DNA of 64,000 nt, from assembly GCA_950295325.1 (NCBI GenBank), contig OX485807.1:50806440-50870439 (forward strand), written 5' to 3'. Positions within the stretch are counted from its first letter, which is position 1. The number at the start of each line of letters is the position of its first letter. A program made the translations under genes and the position numbers. The notes below the pieces were generated by a model that worked only from the letters and a program-made list of their open reading frames with translations, ran no database searches and had not been told where the DNA came from. The DNA comes from Polytrichum commune (taxonomy: Eukaryota; Streptophyta; Polytrichopsida; Polytrichales; Polytrichaceae). Positions 12,135 through 23,058 of this stretch are shown piece by piece.

Positions 12135-12240
12135 AGTGAACCTAACCCTAACCCTAAAACGAATTGGTGACGTGGCCGCATGAGAGGCCAACATTTCGGG
12201 AGGAGGTTCTAGGCCTCCTCCTCGAAAATCAAAATTTGAC
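12135..12240 (-). repeat. Dispersed repeat carrying telomere-like CCCTAA units (copy 1)
   Basis: CCTAACCCTAACCCTAAAAC is followed by GTGACGTGGCCGC and CCTCCTCCTCGAA. The same order occurs inverted at 51905-51990. The shared non-telomeric flank shows that this is a repeat containing telomere-like units, not a telomere relic by itself. Confidence 0.6.
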
Positions 12241-12290
12241 AAGTCAAGTGTTTGTGCAATGCGTCTTTGTGGTCGTTTTAACAAATAGCG

Positions 12291-12328
<38 letters not shown>
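12291..12328 (+). repeat. AAT trinucleotide microsatellite
   Basis: About 12 uninterrupted AAT units. Confidence 0.95.
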
Positions 12329-12329
<1 letters not shown>

Positions 12330-12607
12330 TGTGGTGAAAGATTAACGTGGCATGCACTGGTAATAACCTCTAAGTTATGAGCTTGTTATGGTGACTTTGT
12401 TTGATTTTGGTGCTCTGTACCCTAAATCACTCTGCATCAAATTAACATGCATGATTATGACATCACACAATAAACTTGGAACAGAAAATTTCCTTCCTTA
12501 TTGTCTGTATCTATTTGTGAAAGTATTTGTTATGTGGTAATATGTGTTATGTTTTTGTTTTTATGTGTATTATTTGCATTGTTGTACATGTGTGGGAAAA
12601 ACATATA

Positions 12608-13331
12608 CTCCCTTTGTTACAAAATAAAAGTTACATTTGGTGAAATTTCTCTTTGCCAAACGAACTGGAATGTTGCCAGAAACAATGTAAATGATATTGG
12701 TGATGAACTACCAAGTCAAATAATAGTTTACACTTGTTTAACAATTAATATTTGGACTCGATCTCGGGGGGGGGGGGGGGGGTAGTCATTGGTTGGAGTA
12801 GCAATATACGTGCGAACAAATGATAGGGTATTTTAAAAACATGAGGGCTAAAAATTATAAATGGACTTAAGAGTAATATAGGGTATCAAAAATGGCATTG
12901 GACATCTTTAAAGTACTATAGGGTATGGAATAATAGGTAATTTGGAATTATAAGTAATGCAAGCCATTTTTCTATTAACCCAAAGTAGAAATTTACATAA
13001 TGATAGCATGTGGAAAAAAGAAGAGAATTGAAAGTAATACCCCCCTATAAAATAGTGGTTGTTCGCACCTATATCCTTAACTTTTTAACACACTGCCCCC
13101 CCCCGAGGACTCGATAGTGTCGATGCACATCAACGCGGTTTTATGTGTGAAATCAATTAGGTGTCAATTGTTAATGGCGATGAACGGGCGTTACTATGGA
13201 CACCTCTAGCTCGCTGGAAAACGCTTAGTGAGAGCTATGCAACGCACGTAGTTTCGTGCTAAAAGTGCGCAAAATTACCTTAAGCCCACAAATTTTCTAA
13301 AACGTAACTTCTATTTTTGAATCGGAAGGAG
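12608..13331. mobile_element. Stowaway-like MITE, split by a nested insertion
   Basis: The left end CTCCCTTTGTTACAAAATAA follows TA at 12606-12607. The right end is the complement of CTCCTTCCGATTCAAAAATA and is followed by TA at 13332-13333. CTCCCT-type tips with a TA duplication are the Stowaway signature. Removing the nested element and its duplication leaves about 371 bp, a normal Stowaway size. Confidence 0.75.
12763..13107. mobile_element. G-tract MITE with 8-bp target duplication, nested in the Stowaway-like MITE
   Basis: The 345-bp element starts CTCGGGGGGGG and ends CCCCCCCGAG. It is flanked by GACTCGAT at 12755-12762 and 13108-13115. Sub-terminal inverted text ATATACGTGCGAACAA (left) pairs with TTGTTCGCACCTATAT (right). 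An 8-bp duplication fits a hAT-type element. No coding capacity is seen. Confidence 0.75.
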
Positions 13332-13333
13332 TA

Positions 13334-15807
13334 CATACATACCTTGTAAGATGAACTTAGTAGGTAGCATACAAGTTGATGTTCATCATTTTGTGTTAAA
13401 TAATATTCTACTCTATGCGACTATTGTATCCATCATCCATAAATCTTGATTTCTATTAATGTGTACCATGTATGAAGCTTAAATGGACGCATCACATAGT
13501 AAATCAATGCAGTAGTTTTTCATATATATGTTTTAAAACTATTGATGAAATTGGCCAACAATGAGAATACAATGCAAGGGAGGGAATTCCATGTTATATG
13601 AATATGGAATCGGACATAAGAAATGAAAGTATATTGAATGTAGACTTATGATTTACAATAATATGAAGAAAAAATAACCATTGATTATTGGACGATAATT
13701 GACAACTTAACTCCACATTATTGTCATATTAATAATGATAATTAAACTATTCGTAACGTAGTATTGTAGTCGTTGCTCTCAACTTTTCTTGGATTGGTAT
13801 GAAACTTTTGTCCATGCTATTCTTCGCCATTTCTCCTTCTTGAAGTCTAAGGCCATGATGGCTACAAGTTATTTGAATATTATTGTTGATCCAATACAAG
13901 TACTCTTAAATGTCTCTCTCACCATCACCCCCAAAAATTACATATTAAGACTCATATCATACTTTAATGTTACCTGACAAATCCTTCATAAAAAAATCTC
14001 ACATTTGCGCTTCACTTTCTTTTAAACCAATGAAATTGCAAAAACTAAAGATTCAATTTACAAATATTTGTTTGAAATTTTCACATTAAATACTAAAATT
14101 GCACATGGAGTAATTTTTTGAATTATATCTAACAACTATAATTACTTTGATAGTTTCATATATGCACCAAGTTGATATTTCAATAATTGGAAAAATAATA
14201 AATCTCGATTGAATTATTATTTTATCTGTTTGTTATCAAATTTAGCATGCATCCAAATATAGATATAATCATTGTCTATTATTCAAACATGATATTTGAA
14301 AAATTCTCGGAATTCAAATTTTATTGTTATCATAGAAATAAAATTTTAATCTTTAAAATTAAATTAAATTAAAAATTAAAATCAACCCAAAAATCCATTT
14401 TTGTCATTATCTCAAAATTCTTTGTAAAAATTCTTTGTTTAATATTTGTATGAGTGTCTGTTAAGCCTCATTAACACTCTCCATCAAAAATTTCATCTTA
14501 CATAAATCTCCCGTTCCTTAAAAAGCTCAAAAGTAGTCTTTATTTTTCTCTCTGAAACCTTGTTCAATATCAACACTTCTGTATAAATCCGCAAGTATCA
14601 AGTAATGTAACAATTATCGAACTGGTTTTCCTTACGAACGATTTAATGCAAAGTTTTCGTTGCAAACATTTCTTTTCGTTATGTCTATTGTTGTTATTCT
14701 TTATAAAAATTCAAAAACTTAAAATACATGTATAGTTTGTTCTATATTGAATGATAATGCATCTTAATTCTTTACGACATGTTCTTACCTTTTCAAATAC
14801 AATTTAATTTTTTCTTCATAATGTACCTTTCTTATCTATATATACTAAAATATACATTCTAAGATGTTGATCTTTATTGTAAGTTACAATTGGAAGAATT
14901 GTTTTTGGAAATTGTGCATTTATAACAATTCACATAAAAATAAATCCCAAAACTCGTCTAAAATAACTCTCAAAACTAAAATATACAAAATATTGATATG
15001 AAAAACACTTGGATTAAGATTTGTGAAAACCATTAAATTATATTTTATTCTACCATTCCGGACTTTCACCTCGGATTTACAAAAATTTTATTAACTAGTT
15101 CTATGTTGTTGTCTGAAAAACCACGAGACTACTCGATATGGTATATTATGAAAAAATATATATAATTTATTTTTGATCCAACCCTCATCTAGTCATTCTA
15201 TATCCTTCAATTCATCATGTTCCTCGTTCATCACTCATACATTCATTACTCAGCTCTTGATTATTTATCAACCGCCATTCATTGTCCTCAATTATTTTTA
15301 CTCATCTTACAATGTACTTATTATTAAAAATTACCTATATCTTATATCGTCAATTTTCTTTTTTCAAGACTTTGTATACTTGTTATGCACATTAACTACA
15401 TATACATCATAATTTTAATTTTTTAGAATTATACGGGACAAGTCGTAGTGTAATTTATTCAACCTGACAATCTACTCTTCAACCTTGCTTTATATATCTG
15501 GTTGCATTTCTATTTATAACTCTAAAATCATAATTATCATACTCCTAAAATTTACATAATATCTATCTATCAAATGACATCAACACACCTACCATATTCA
15601 CATGTGACCAAACATTCAAAGCTAAATCATTTAGCTATTTTACATTCCAAATTTTTTACTGTTAGATTTCATCATTCTCTTTCTAGTAACAATCACGATT
15701 TAAAACTTTACATGTACATAAAAAACTTCCCCTTAAATGCATTTATAGAATCACATATCAAGAATTTACTTCAATCTCATGTAATTCATAAAAAATCAAG
15801 TCTCTAA

Positions 15808-15813
<6 letters not shown>
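13334..15813. other. Very AT-rich intergenic DNA
   Basis: Only short chance frames are present (for example 15173-15412 and 15574-15807). No domain, RNA gene or repeat boundary was recognised. Confidence 0.5.

Positions 15814-15873
<60 letters not shown>
15814..15873 (+). repeat. AT dinucleotide microsatellite
   Basis: About 60 bp of nearly perfect (TA)n. Confidence 0.95.
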
Positions 15874-15875
<2 letters not shown>

Positions 15876-16146
15876 GTAAAAAATACAACTATATTTTGAA
15901 TTCTTTTTTCACATGGCTTCTAATAATTTCAGTACTTTTAGAGATTTTAATACTTCAAAGCCAAAGTTATGAGTGTACTTTCAAGAACCATATAAATTTT
16001 TAATCCCAAAAAATGCCAACGTTCATCCCTATAAAAGTAATTAAATATCACTACTTCTTTTCTTTAACCATTCATACACATTTTTTTTAATAAAAAAGTT
16101 CACGTTGACTAGATGGATATTATTAAGACTATCAGAGTCTAATTTG

Positions 16147-16206
16147 AATAAGTAATAGACCACATCTTAAAGAATGAATACTCCGAATACCCAAAATCGG
16201 GCATTG

Positions 16207-16241
<35 letters not shown>

Positions 16242-16299
16242 CTGTAATAAATGTTGTTAAGGGCATTGCCGCCAGATGACGTAGTCTATTACTTAATCA
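16147..16299. mobile_element. Short MITE-like inverted repeat with internal (AT)n
   Basis: AATAAGTAATAGACCACAT at the left pairs with GACGTAGTCTATTACTTAAT at the right. A (TA)n run at 16210-16239 lies between them. No clear target duplication was read, so a chance or hairpin origin remains possible. Confidence 0.4.
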
Positions 16300-16980
16300 A
16301 TATAGGCCTGCCTAATTTATACTTAATAAGCTAATTATACCCTGGACCCACAATACCTCATAATATTAAGTAGGAATGCTACTGGGGTACCCTTTGGGTC
16401 CATGAGCCTCTCACAAGGTAAATGTACATAAAGTGGAAAAGTTACTCCTTAGTCTAGGTAAAGACTATGCTAAGCAAAGGTAAAATGCACAAATTTAGTG
16501 TCTTACACAAAGTGCCCGCAATTAATAAAAAGCCATTTGCAAATTTAGACTACTACCCAACTTTGCGAAATACCTAATTTTGTCTTTGTTCCCAAGAAGG
16601 CGTTCCCAATGAGGTTTCCAAGAAACTTCATGGGAAGCCCCTCACTCCATCCACCTCCCTCCACAATCCCCCCAAAATCCCAGCCTTCTTCCCGATTTGT
16701 GCACCATCGCCATTCTAATGTGACCACACATCCCACAGGCTCTCCTTATCTAACTTTTCCAAACAAAGATCTCAACTAAATGGCTTAGAATCATTTAAGT
16801 CTTTCAAGCGACAATTAGTTGGTGAAGGCAGAGGCGGAGGGAGGGAGGTTCGATTGCTGATGAGGTTCTTGCCAATATGCTCCTCTTCTTTTCTGTTGTC
16901 TTTTTTTCTCTCTGTTGATGCCTTACGTCCTTCCTGACTCTAGAGTTCTTTTTATAATTGTGCAGATTGTTGTTGCTTTG
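16300..16980. other. Intergenic, nothing recognised
   Basis: The minus-strand frames at 16545-16736 and 16804-16995 are low-complexity and show no domain. Confidence 0.4.
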
Positions 16981-17155
16981 TGGGGGGCAAATCATCAGAC
17001 ACTCAAGCCAACACCCATGAAGTTTTTGGACATAGTTGGTGACTTTTCTAGTGAATGCAAATCCAACTAATTACATGTTGACATTTTCCAGTTTTGCTTT
17101 CTTCATTTGAGGTATATTCTATGAATTCCTCTAAAATGTTTCAGTTCACTCTGTT
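16981..17155 (+). repeat. Dispersed module B, copy 1
   Basis: The module reads AAATCATCAGACACT, AAGTTTTTGGACATAGT, AATCCAACTAATTACATGTT, GACATTTTCCAGTTTTGCTT, CATTTGAGGTATATTCTATG, AATTCCTCTAAAATG. The same ordered text recurs at 17431, 17696, 18750 and 29548. Confidence 0.7.
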
Positions 17156-17430
17156 TGACTCTATAAATGAACATTTATGGAGTGTATGTGTAATCTGTGA
17201 GGTCAAATTTGTTTAGGGTTTGAGTATATCCACTTGCGAAGATATCAGAGGACCACTTCCCTGCAGAAGCACTAGTTGGAGATCGATGCACTTTGTTGAG
17301 CTCCGGCCTAGCTCATTCTCTGTAGTTCCATATTTCTAACATCTATCTTCGATTGTGTGTTCTCATAACTGGTAGCAAACTTTTTGATGATAAATCTAGG
17401 AGGTATACTGATTCAAATGTTTATTTTGTT

Positions 17431-17655
17431 GGGGGCAGATCATCAGACACTGCAAGGCAACACCTAGGAAGTTTTTGGACATAGTCGGTGAATTTCCTAG
17501 TGAGTGCAAAACCAACTGATTACATGTTGACATCTTCCAGTTTTGCTTTCTTCATTTGAGGTATATTCTATGAATTCCTCTAAAATGCTTGACTGCACAT
17601 TTGTTTAACTTTGTTTGTAGATTAGCCAGTGCAATTACATGCATGCTTACTCTGG
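17431..17655 (+). repeat. Dispersed module B, copy 2
   Basis: AGATCATCAGACACTGCAAG, AAGTTTTTGGACATAGTC, ACTGATTACATGTTGACATC and GGTATATTCTATGAATTCCT follow the order of copy 1. The match with copy 3 then extends through a TTTGTAGATTAGCCAGTGCA stretch. Confidence 0.7.
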
Positions 17656-17695
17656 AGCTTTGTTTGAAGGTTGTATCGAGGTTAAGAGAAATGCA

Positions 17696-17920
17696 GGGGC
17701 TAATCATCAGCTAGTGCAGGTCAACGCCCCGGAAGTTTTTGGACATAGACGGTGAAGTGTCTACTGATTATAAATCCAACTAATTACTTGTTGACATCTT
17801 CCGGTTTTGCTTTATTCATTTGAGGTATATTCTTTAAATTCCTCTAAATGGTTTGACTTTACTTTATTTTACTACACATTTATTTGACTTCATTTGTAGA
17901 TTTGCTAGTGCAATTGAATT
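17696..17920 (+). repeat. Dispersed module B, copy 3
   Basis: GGGCTAATCATCAGCTAGTG, CCCCGGAAGTTTTTGGACAT, CTAATTACTTGTTGACATCT and TTTGAGGTATATTC occur in order. It then shares TTTGTAGATTTGCTAGTGCA with copy 2. It is more diverged than copies 1 and 2. Confidence 0.65.
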
Positions 17921-18059
17921 TCAAATTGCAAGTATACTTAAGTTGGCTAATGAGTTGAAATTATGATTGCAGGTTGTACGACTTGGTTCAACTTTGTGCA
18001 ACTTGGTTCAATTTGATTCCAGAAGGTTGATTTTTTTTTTTTACGTTAAACATAATATT

Positions 18060-18356
18060 CTTGAATGGAATTTGAATTGCATCCCTCCCCTCCCGTAAGT
18101 CCAAGGGAGAGGAGATATGCATGCCATCTTAGATGCATAGATAGCTTGCAAACACCATGCTAGATGTAGCACGTTTTACCCTTCCCGAGAGATTCTTTTA
18201 GAAAGGGGTTGGTTTTTTTTGAATTTAATGACGGTTTACAATTGGTGAAGGAATTAGAATTTCCTCACCCATTGTTTATTGAATGTACTTGTTATATTTC
18301 TAATTAAAATTAAATTGGCGGTGCACCCGCTTGTTTAACTTAATTAATTCATTTAA
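18060..18356. other. Spacer between repeat modules
   Basis: It holds a pyrimidine-rich patch (CATCCCTCCCCTCCCGTAAG) and AT-rich text. No feature was recognised. Confidence 0.4.
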
Positions 18357-18381
18357 AACACACACACACACACACACACAA
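18357..18381 (+). repeat. AC dinucleotide microsatellite
   Basis: About 12 uninterrupted CA units. Confidence 0.9.
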
Positions 18382-18489
18382 AATGGCACATTGATGCATG
18401 GCCAAGGAGTTGTTAAAACTTCGGTCGGGACGGGGCCTTAGTAATGTTAATTTTATGGGACAAATTGTTTGAGCAAATGGCAAAGTAGT

Positions 18490-18720
18490 TGAGGTTACCT
18501 CCGCCCTTCGGGGTGGTACTTCATACCAGGGCCACACCGGAGCCCCAGCCGGTCTAACAACTGAAAAACATCAGCCCTGGTTTCCAGGCGGGGCCCCATG
18601 GGCACCTTCCCGGAACAGAAATATGGTTGGGGTGGCTGGGGGAGGGGGGGTGGGGCTGCAACCAACCACCAGCCAATCTGCTCGGCTGGAGCCATCGGGC
18701 AACCCCACCGACTTCCATTC
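18490..18720 (-). other. GC-rich island, probably a fragment of an unrecognised repeat
   Basis: The stretch from CCTCCGCCCTTCGGGGTGG to CAACCCCACCGAC is strikingly GC-rich in an AT-rich region. The minus strand has a 66-codon frame at 18495-18695 (LETRADVFQLLDRLGLRCGP), but no family was recognised. It may be a retroelement piece. Confidence 0.35.
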
Positions 18721-18733
18721 CGCTGCCCCTCCC

Positions 18734-18958
18734 AGTGATCGGCGAGATTTTAGGGCATAACCGGTTGAGATCCTAGTGTTTGCAAGTCCAACTGGTTACA
18801 TGTTGATGTCCCCTAGTTTTCCTTCATTAAATTGGGATATATTCTATAAATTCCTCTAAAATGATCGGTAATTTTCCTGCAGTCTTGAACATCAACCGGT
18901 TATTTCTCAAATTCAACTAGTTCATCTGTAACTATTTGCCGGTTCTCCCCGATCATAG
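18734..18958 (+). mobile_element. Short MITE (module B related) with 9-bp target duplication
   Basis: It starts AGTGATCGGCGAG and ends CTCCCCGATCATAG, giving imperfect inverted tips. It is flanked on both sides by GCCCCTCCC (18725-18733 and 18959-18967). Its interior is module B text (CTGGTTACATGTTGATGTC, GGGATATATTCTATAAATTC, CCTCTAAAATGATCGG). A 9-bp duplication is typical of Mutator-like elements. Confidence 0.7.
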
Positions 18959-18967
18959 GCCCCTCCC

Positions 18968-19650
18968 ACTTTGGTAAATAGCAGTACCAGTAATTACCGT
19001 GGGTAAAAATCATTAATTGAGTGATTAATTTTTATGTACTTAATTAATATTGTATATACTCTTGTCAAAATTAATTAGTTTTTACATATTTAATAACTTT
19101 TGGATAAATATTAATATTTAATTCATAACCGTACTTTTATATTAAATTAATGGCATTATAAATTAATTCCATCCCATAAGCTTATTTACATCACTTAATT
19201 TAATCAATTATGGGACAAAGTTTTAATTCAAAGTCACTTTATTCAAAAAATGAAAAATATCATGTACAAAACATATTCAACTACATCCGTAACAACCACA
19301 ACAACACAAAACAACCTAGAGATTTTTTAATATATCAAAATTTTATCTCCACAAAATTACATACTATATATATTTTATTTTATTTTATTTTATTTTATTT
19401 TTTTCATGTCCTCATTACTTGTGCCTCAAATTCTCTTTTAGTTCCATCAATTGCTTTTGAAATTCTTCACATCTTGTTTCGATCAGCATTTCAAGTTTAT
19501 TGTTTGTCGTTGCATCATTTCCTCAATTTTAATTCTATCCTTTGTTACCCTCTCTTATGCATCAATATTCATCTTGGCAACCCTCTCTTGCGATTCAAGA
19601 GTGGCCTTGGTAGCTTCAACAGCAGCTTGTATCCTGAAAGTTACAAATTT
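18968..19650. other. AT-rich spacer with TTTTA repeat
   Basis: It includes a (TTTTA)n run at 19371-19400. The long frame at 19210-19728 (+) is AT-driven and runs antisense into a better-supported pseudogene, so it is not annotated. Confidence 0.5.
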
Positions 19651-19652
19651 TT

Positions 19653-20390
19653 TCATTTGTTAATCTTTGACTCCTCACTTTTACCATATAATGTAGCAAA
19701 ACCTGACAATGCATTTGTCATGTATTGACTTTCTTGATCAACTTCACGTTGTCTTTGCTTCTCATATGTCTTTTGACCAATAACATTAGCATCAATTATG
19801 TGGCTAGTGGATAGATTGGTTGGTGCAGGTGTTGCAATCATTCTATCAACAACTTTACTACTTGATCCGGCACCTTCAGTTCCTTCCACATGGTTTCTAT
19901 TTTCTTTTGGCTTTTCATGTTCATCATCTTCCATTTTAACATTTAGATCAGATACTTTTGTGGATGTTTCACTTGAATTTACATAAGAAGGTCCATCTGT
20001 AGTACCTACCACAACAGGTCTAGATGATTAACCTGCATCCATATCACATGGAATCCCACTTGATTTTGGAGTAACAACCCAAAGTCTATCACAAACATCA
20101 TAATGTGGCCACGAAATACCTTCAGATGTTCTAGTGCCGGACTGTGATTTCTTCTCTTTGATAATTTTATATCTTTTCTTCACTGTATCAATCATGGACT
20201 TCACTTGCTTCATTGATATCTTCAACAATTACCTCATGTGCCATAACAGAAGCTTCTCTATGACTAGCAGCAGCTTGACCTCTGCTGATAACTTGACCTC
20301 TAGAAACTCCATGTACAACATTTAGATTTGCAGGGACTCCCCTATTACGACCTGAATTTCGTCCTCAAGATCCATCACCTCCTCTAGGTC
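19653..20390 (-). pseudogene. Myb/SANT-like (trihelix) protein of a PIF/Harbinger element, broken
   Basis: Read leftward, MKQVKSMIDTVKKRYKIIKE is followed by SGTRTSEGISWPHYDVCDRL and a hydrophilic tail (KMEDDEHEKPKENRNHVEGT). The first part resembles the last helix and tail of the Myb/SANT-like DNA-binding domain found in the second ORF of plant PIF/Harbinger transposons. An in-frame TAA at 20025-20027 splits the frame (20228-20028, then 20012-19653). Upstream text to about 20390 (HREASVMAHEVIVEDINEAS) lies in another frame, so at least one frameshift is present. It lies head to head with the transposase at 21120-21775, the usual arrangement in these elements. It could instead be a decayed host trihelix gene. 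Confidence 0.6.
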
Positions 20391-21119
20391 TAGTTATGAT
20401 CTTTTAATGTTAACTTCAAATGTAAAAATAAATATTATATTTTCTATAATTTTATAACATAACAATATAAACAAATAAAAAATTTATATCACACCCTATT
20501 AACAACAAAGAATTATGTAACCTACTTGTTGGTCTTGTCCTTTTATAGGTTTAAAAGTTTTTTATTTTCACTATACTTTTTATTTAATTATTTAATTATT
20601 GTTTTTTTTAAATTTATTCTTATATTGAAGCGATGTATCAAAAAAATTTCTTTTTAATTGTACTTTTATTTATTTTTTCTTTCTTTTTATATTTAAGTGA
20701 ATTTTTTTAAGCTTTATCTTGAATTAGATTTTCAAAATTATTCTATTTTTGTAAATACCATGATTTTTTTATTTCTCTTTATATATAAACATTTATGTCC
20801 TTTCATCTTCATACTAATGTGATGTCATAATGATGTTTTATCTATTTTTTTTACATTTCCACTACCGACGTTAAAAAACTATATATAATTCCCGTATTAT
20901 TTTTTGTCATTAAGTTCATTTGATCTTCACAGAATTTTATATCTTATATTTATAGTTTAGGTAAAATCTATCAAAATTATAAGATATGAAAATAGAGTTG
21001 TTATTTGAATTTTCTTATGAATAACATATCCCCAATATTGTTTATATTTTTCTTGTGCTATGACTAGCATTTTTTTTTTAAATTTGAGAGGTCGAGAAAA
21101 AACATTGCCAAGAAGGCAG
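20391..21119. other. AT-rich spacer inside the putative Harbinger element
   Basis: Extremely AT-rich, with no coding signal. It separates the two divergent transposon ORFs. Confidence 0.45.
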
Positions 21120-21775
21120 TGGTGGACATTTCCAAGATCAATTCATTTACGGGACGTCATGTATGAAAAAATTTATCTACTGGATAATGAAATGCAAGAT
21201 GAAGTATGATTTAGGAATTTTCGTATGAAATAAAATACATTTGTTAGGCTTTATGATTTTTTAAAGCCTTACATTGAATATCAAAACACCAATTACAGAG
21301 ATGTTGTTCCTGTTCAGAAAGCAGTTGCAATGGTTCTTCACAAACTAGCTCATGCAGAAACAAATCAAAACGTTGAAAATAAGTTTGGCGTTGGAAAAAC
21401 AACAGTTTTGAAGTATTTGATGCTAATATGTAATGCATTGGCAGACAAAGATAAAATTATATCCATAATTTATTGTTATTCCAACTGGCAGAATATTGAA
21501 AGATATCATACGTGGATTTCATCGTATAACTAAATTGCCTCAAATATGTGGTGCTATAAATGGCTCCCATGTTAAGTTATATAAGAAACCCCAACAAAAT
21601 ATACTCCGGCAGATTATAGATGTCGACACGATGTACATACAATATTACCAGAAGGAATATGTGATAATAATAAAAAAATTGGATGTATATGTTATAGCGC
21701 CGGGGGTACTCATGATGCCATAAAAGCTTGCTTGCGAAGAGGGGTAAAGATGAGATACCTTTTGATGAGACACCG
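21120..21775 (+). pseudogene. PIF/Harbinger transposase remnant
   Basis: Pieces in three frames give the family order. FVRLYDFLKPYIEYQNTNYR and DVVPVQKAVAMVLHKLAHAE are followed by a helix-turn-helix-like FGVGKTTVLKYL, then ITKLPQICGAINGSHVKLY (family form GAIDGTH with the first catalytic Asp; Asn here), then RCRHDVHTILPEGICDNN and SAGGTHDA. The first DDE aspartate is lost (GAIN), there are frameshifts near 21490 and 21620, and a stop lies near 21230. The remnant ends at about 21775, where the third catalytic region would begin. It is dead, but the family assignment is firm. Confidence 0.75.
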
Positions 21776-21789
21776 TAAAATCAACCTAC

Positions 21790-22429
21790 CTTTGAAAAAC
21801 GGGTTCAACTTCAGAGTGTGTCAATCAAATAATAAAACAAATGAAACAAGAACAAAATAATAAATAAAATAAAATAATAAAACCTTAATTAAAATTCGGC
21901 TACAATTTTTAAAAAATTGACAGAAAGGCATGCCAAAATTTTGAATTTGAATTTTCTAATTTTCTAATTTACAATTCAATCTAAAACATTTTAAGTTGTT
22001 TTCATCATATAATTAAGGTTTTCGGATTTATTTTATAAACATTTAAACTAGAGAGAAGCATATTAAATCATAAAAATACACCATACCTCCATATTATTCA
22101 CCCTGTAACCAAATGTAACTCCATTTGTTCGTTGCCACCCTATTCCGTCATCGGTTACCTCCGTAATAATTTTTTTTAAATATAATAAAATAATATCATC
22201 AAATCATCCATAATTTATTAATGAAAATTTTATTTAAAAAAATATAAATACCTAAAATATTATATAATAATTTTAACAAGTCTAAATATAAAAACTTATA
22301 TTTGTATTTTAATTTATATATTTATAATTTTATATATTTATTATATTATAAAATGTATAATAATTTTTTAAAATATATACAACTTACAAAAAAATGATTA
22401 AAACTTATATTGAGTCCCTCGATAACATT
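21790..22429. other. Very AT-rich spacer
   Basis: No coding or repeat feature was recognised. Confidence 0.5.
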
Positions 22430-23058
22430 TTAGCTATTGACGTGGGTGAAAATTCTCAAAGCATCAATAATCTTGATTGCCCTCAATGCCTTATGTGTTA
22501 TGCCGGCACCCACCATCAATAAAAAAACTACGGAATTGAAAGACGACTGAATCTTATTTATAATCATTTTTTTAATTACATCTTCTACCGAATAGGGCAT
22601 AGTCCAATATTCCATTGCTCGATCCAAGCCCAGTCTTCTCCGTAATTGATCATTTGATATTTGAAATTCTATCGCCTTTCTAATATCATCTGCACTTGTA
22701 TCTCAGTAACTGCCAAAGCAGAGTAATAAATGCCCAACCACCACTTTGTCCTCTTTCGTCCTCTATTTCCTCCAGACAAAACTTTCATAGCCATCATTTT
22801 CAACCATATAAGAACTAGAACCTCATCTTTTTTTATTCTATCACTACAGTACAAATCGAAAAAATCAATAATACCCTCCGAGGTGTTGGTTACTGCTAAA
22901 TCATCATCTTCCTTTACAATATTTACATTTAAACCGGTAAGGAAATCGACTTCCACATTTTTAAAAAACTCTTTAATAGTCTCTGCATCATTATTCCATA
23001 GCCCATTGTTTGCAAAAATTATAGCGTATTCCATCTGTAAACTCTCAGATAAATCCAT
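22430..23058 (-). pseudogene. Unknown protein-coding remnant, two frames
   Basis: The first frame, from an ATG at 23058, encodes MDLSESLQMEYAIIFANNGL, an acidic middle, and SEGIIDFFDLYCSDRIKKDE with WWLGIYYSALAVTEIQ. Near 22700 the plausible continuation shifts frame (ISNDQLRRRLGLDRAMEYW, then MPYSVEDVIKKMI) and ends at 22430. Amino-acid composition looks coding despite the AT-rich setting. No family was recognised. It sits just beyond the Harbinger remnant and could be transposon cargo or a captured gene piece. Confidence 0.4.

Noticed and set aside
19210-19728. 172-codon plus-strand frame
   Set aside because: It is phenylalanine/leucine/isoleucine-rich from AT bias, and it overlaps the better-supported minus-strand Myb-like remnant.
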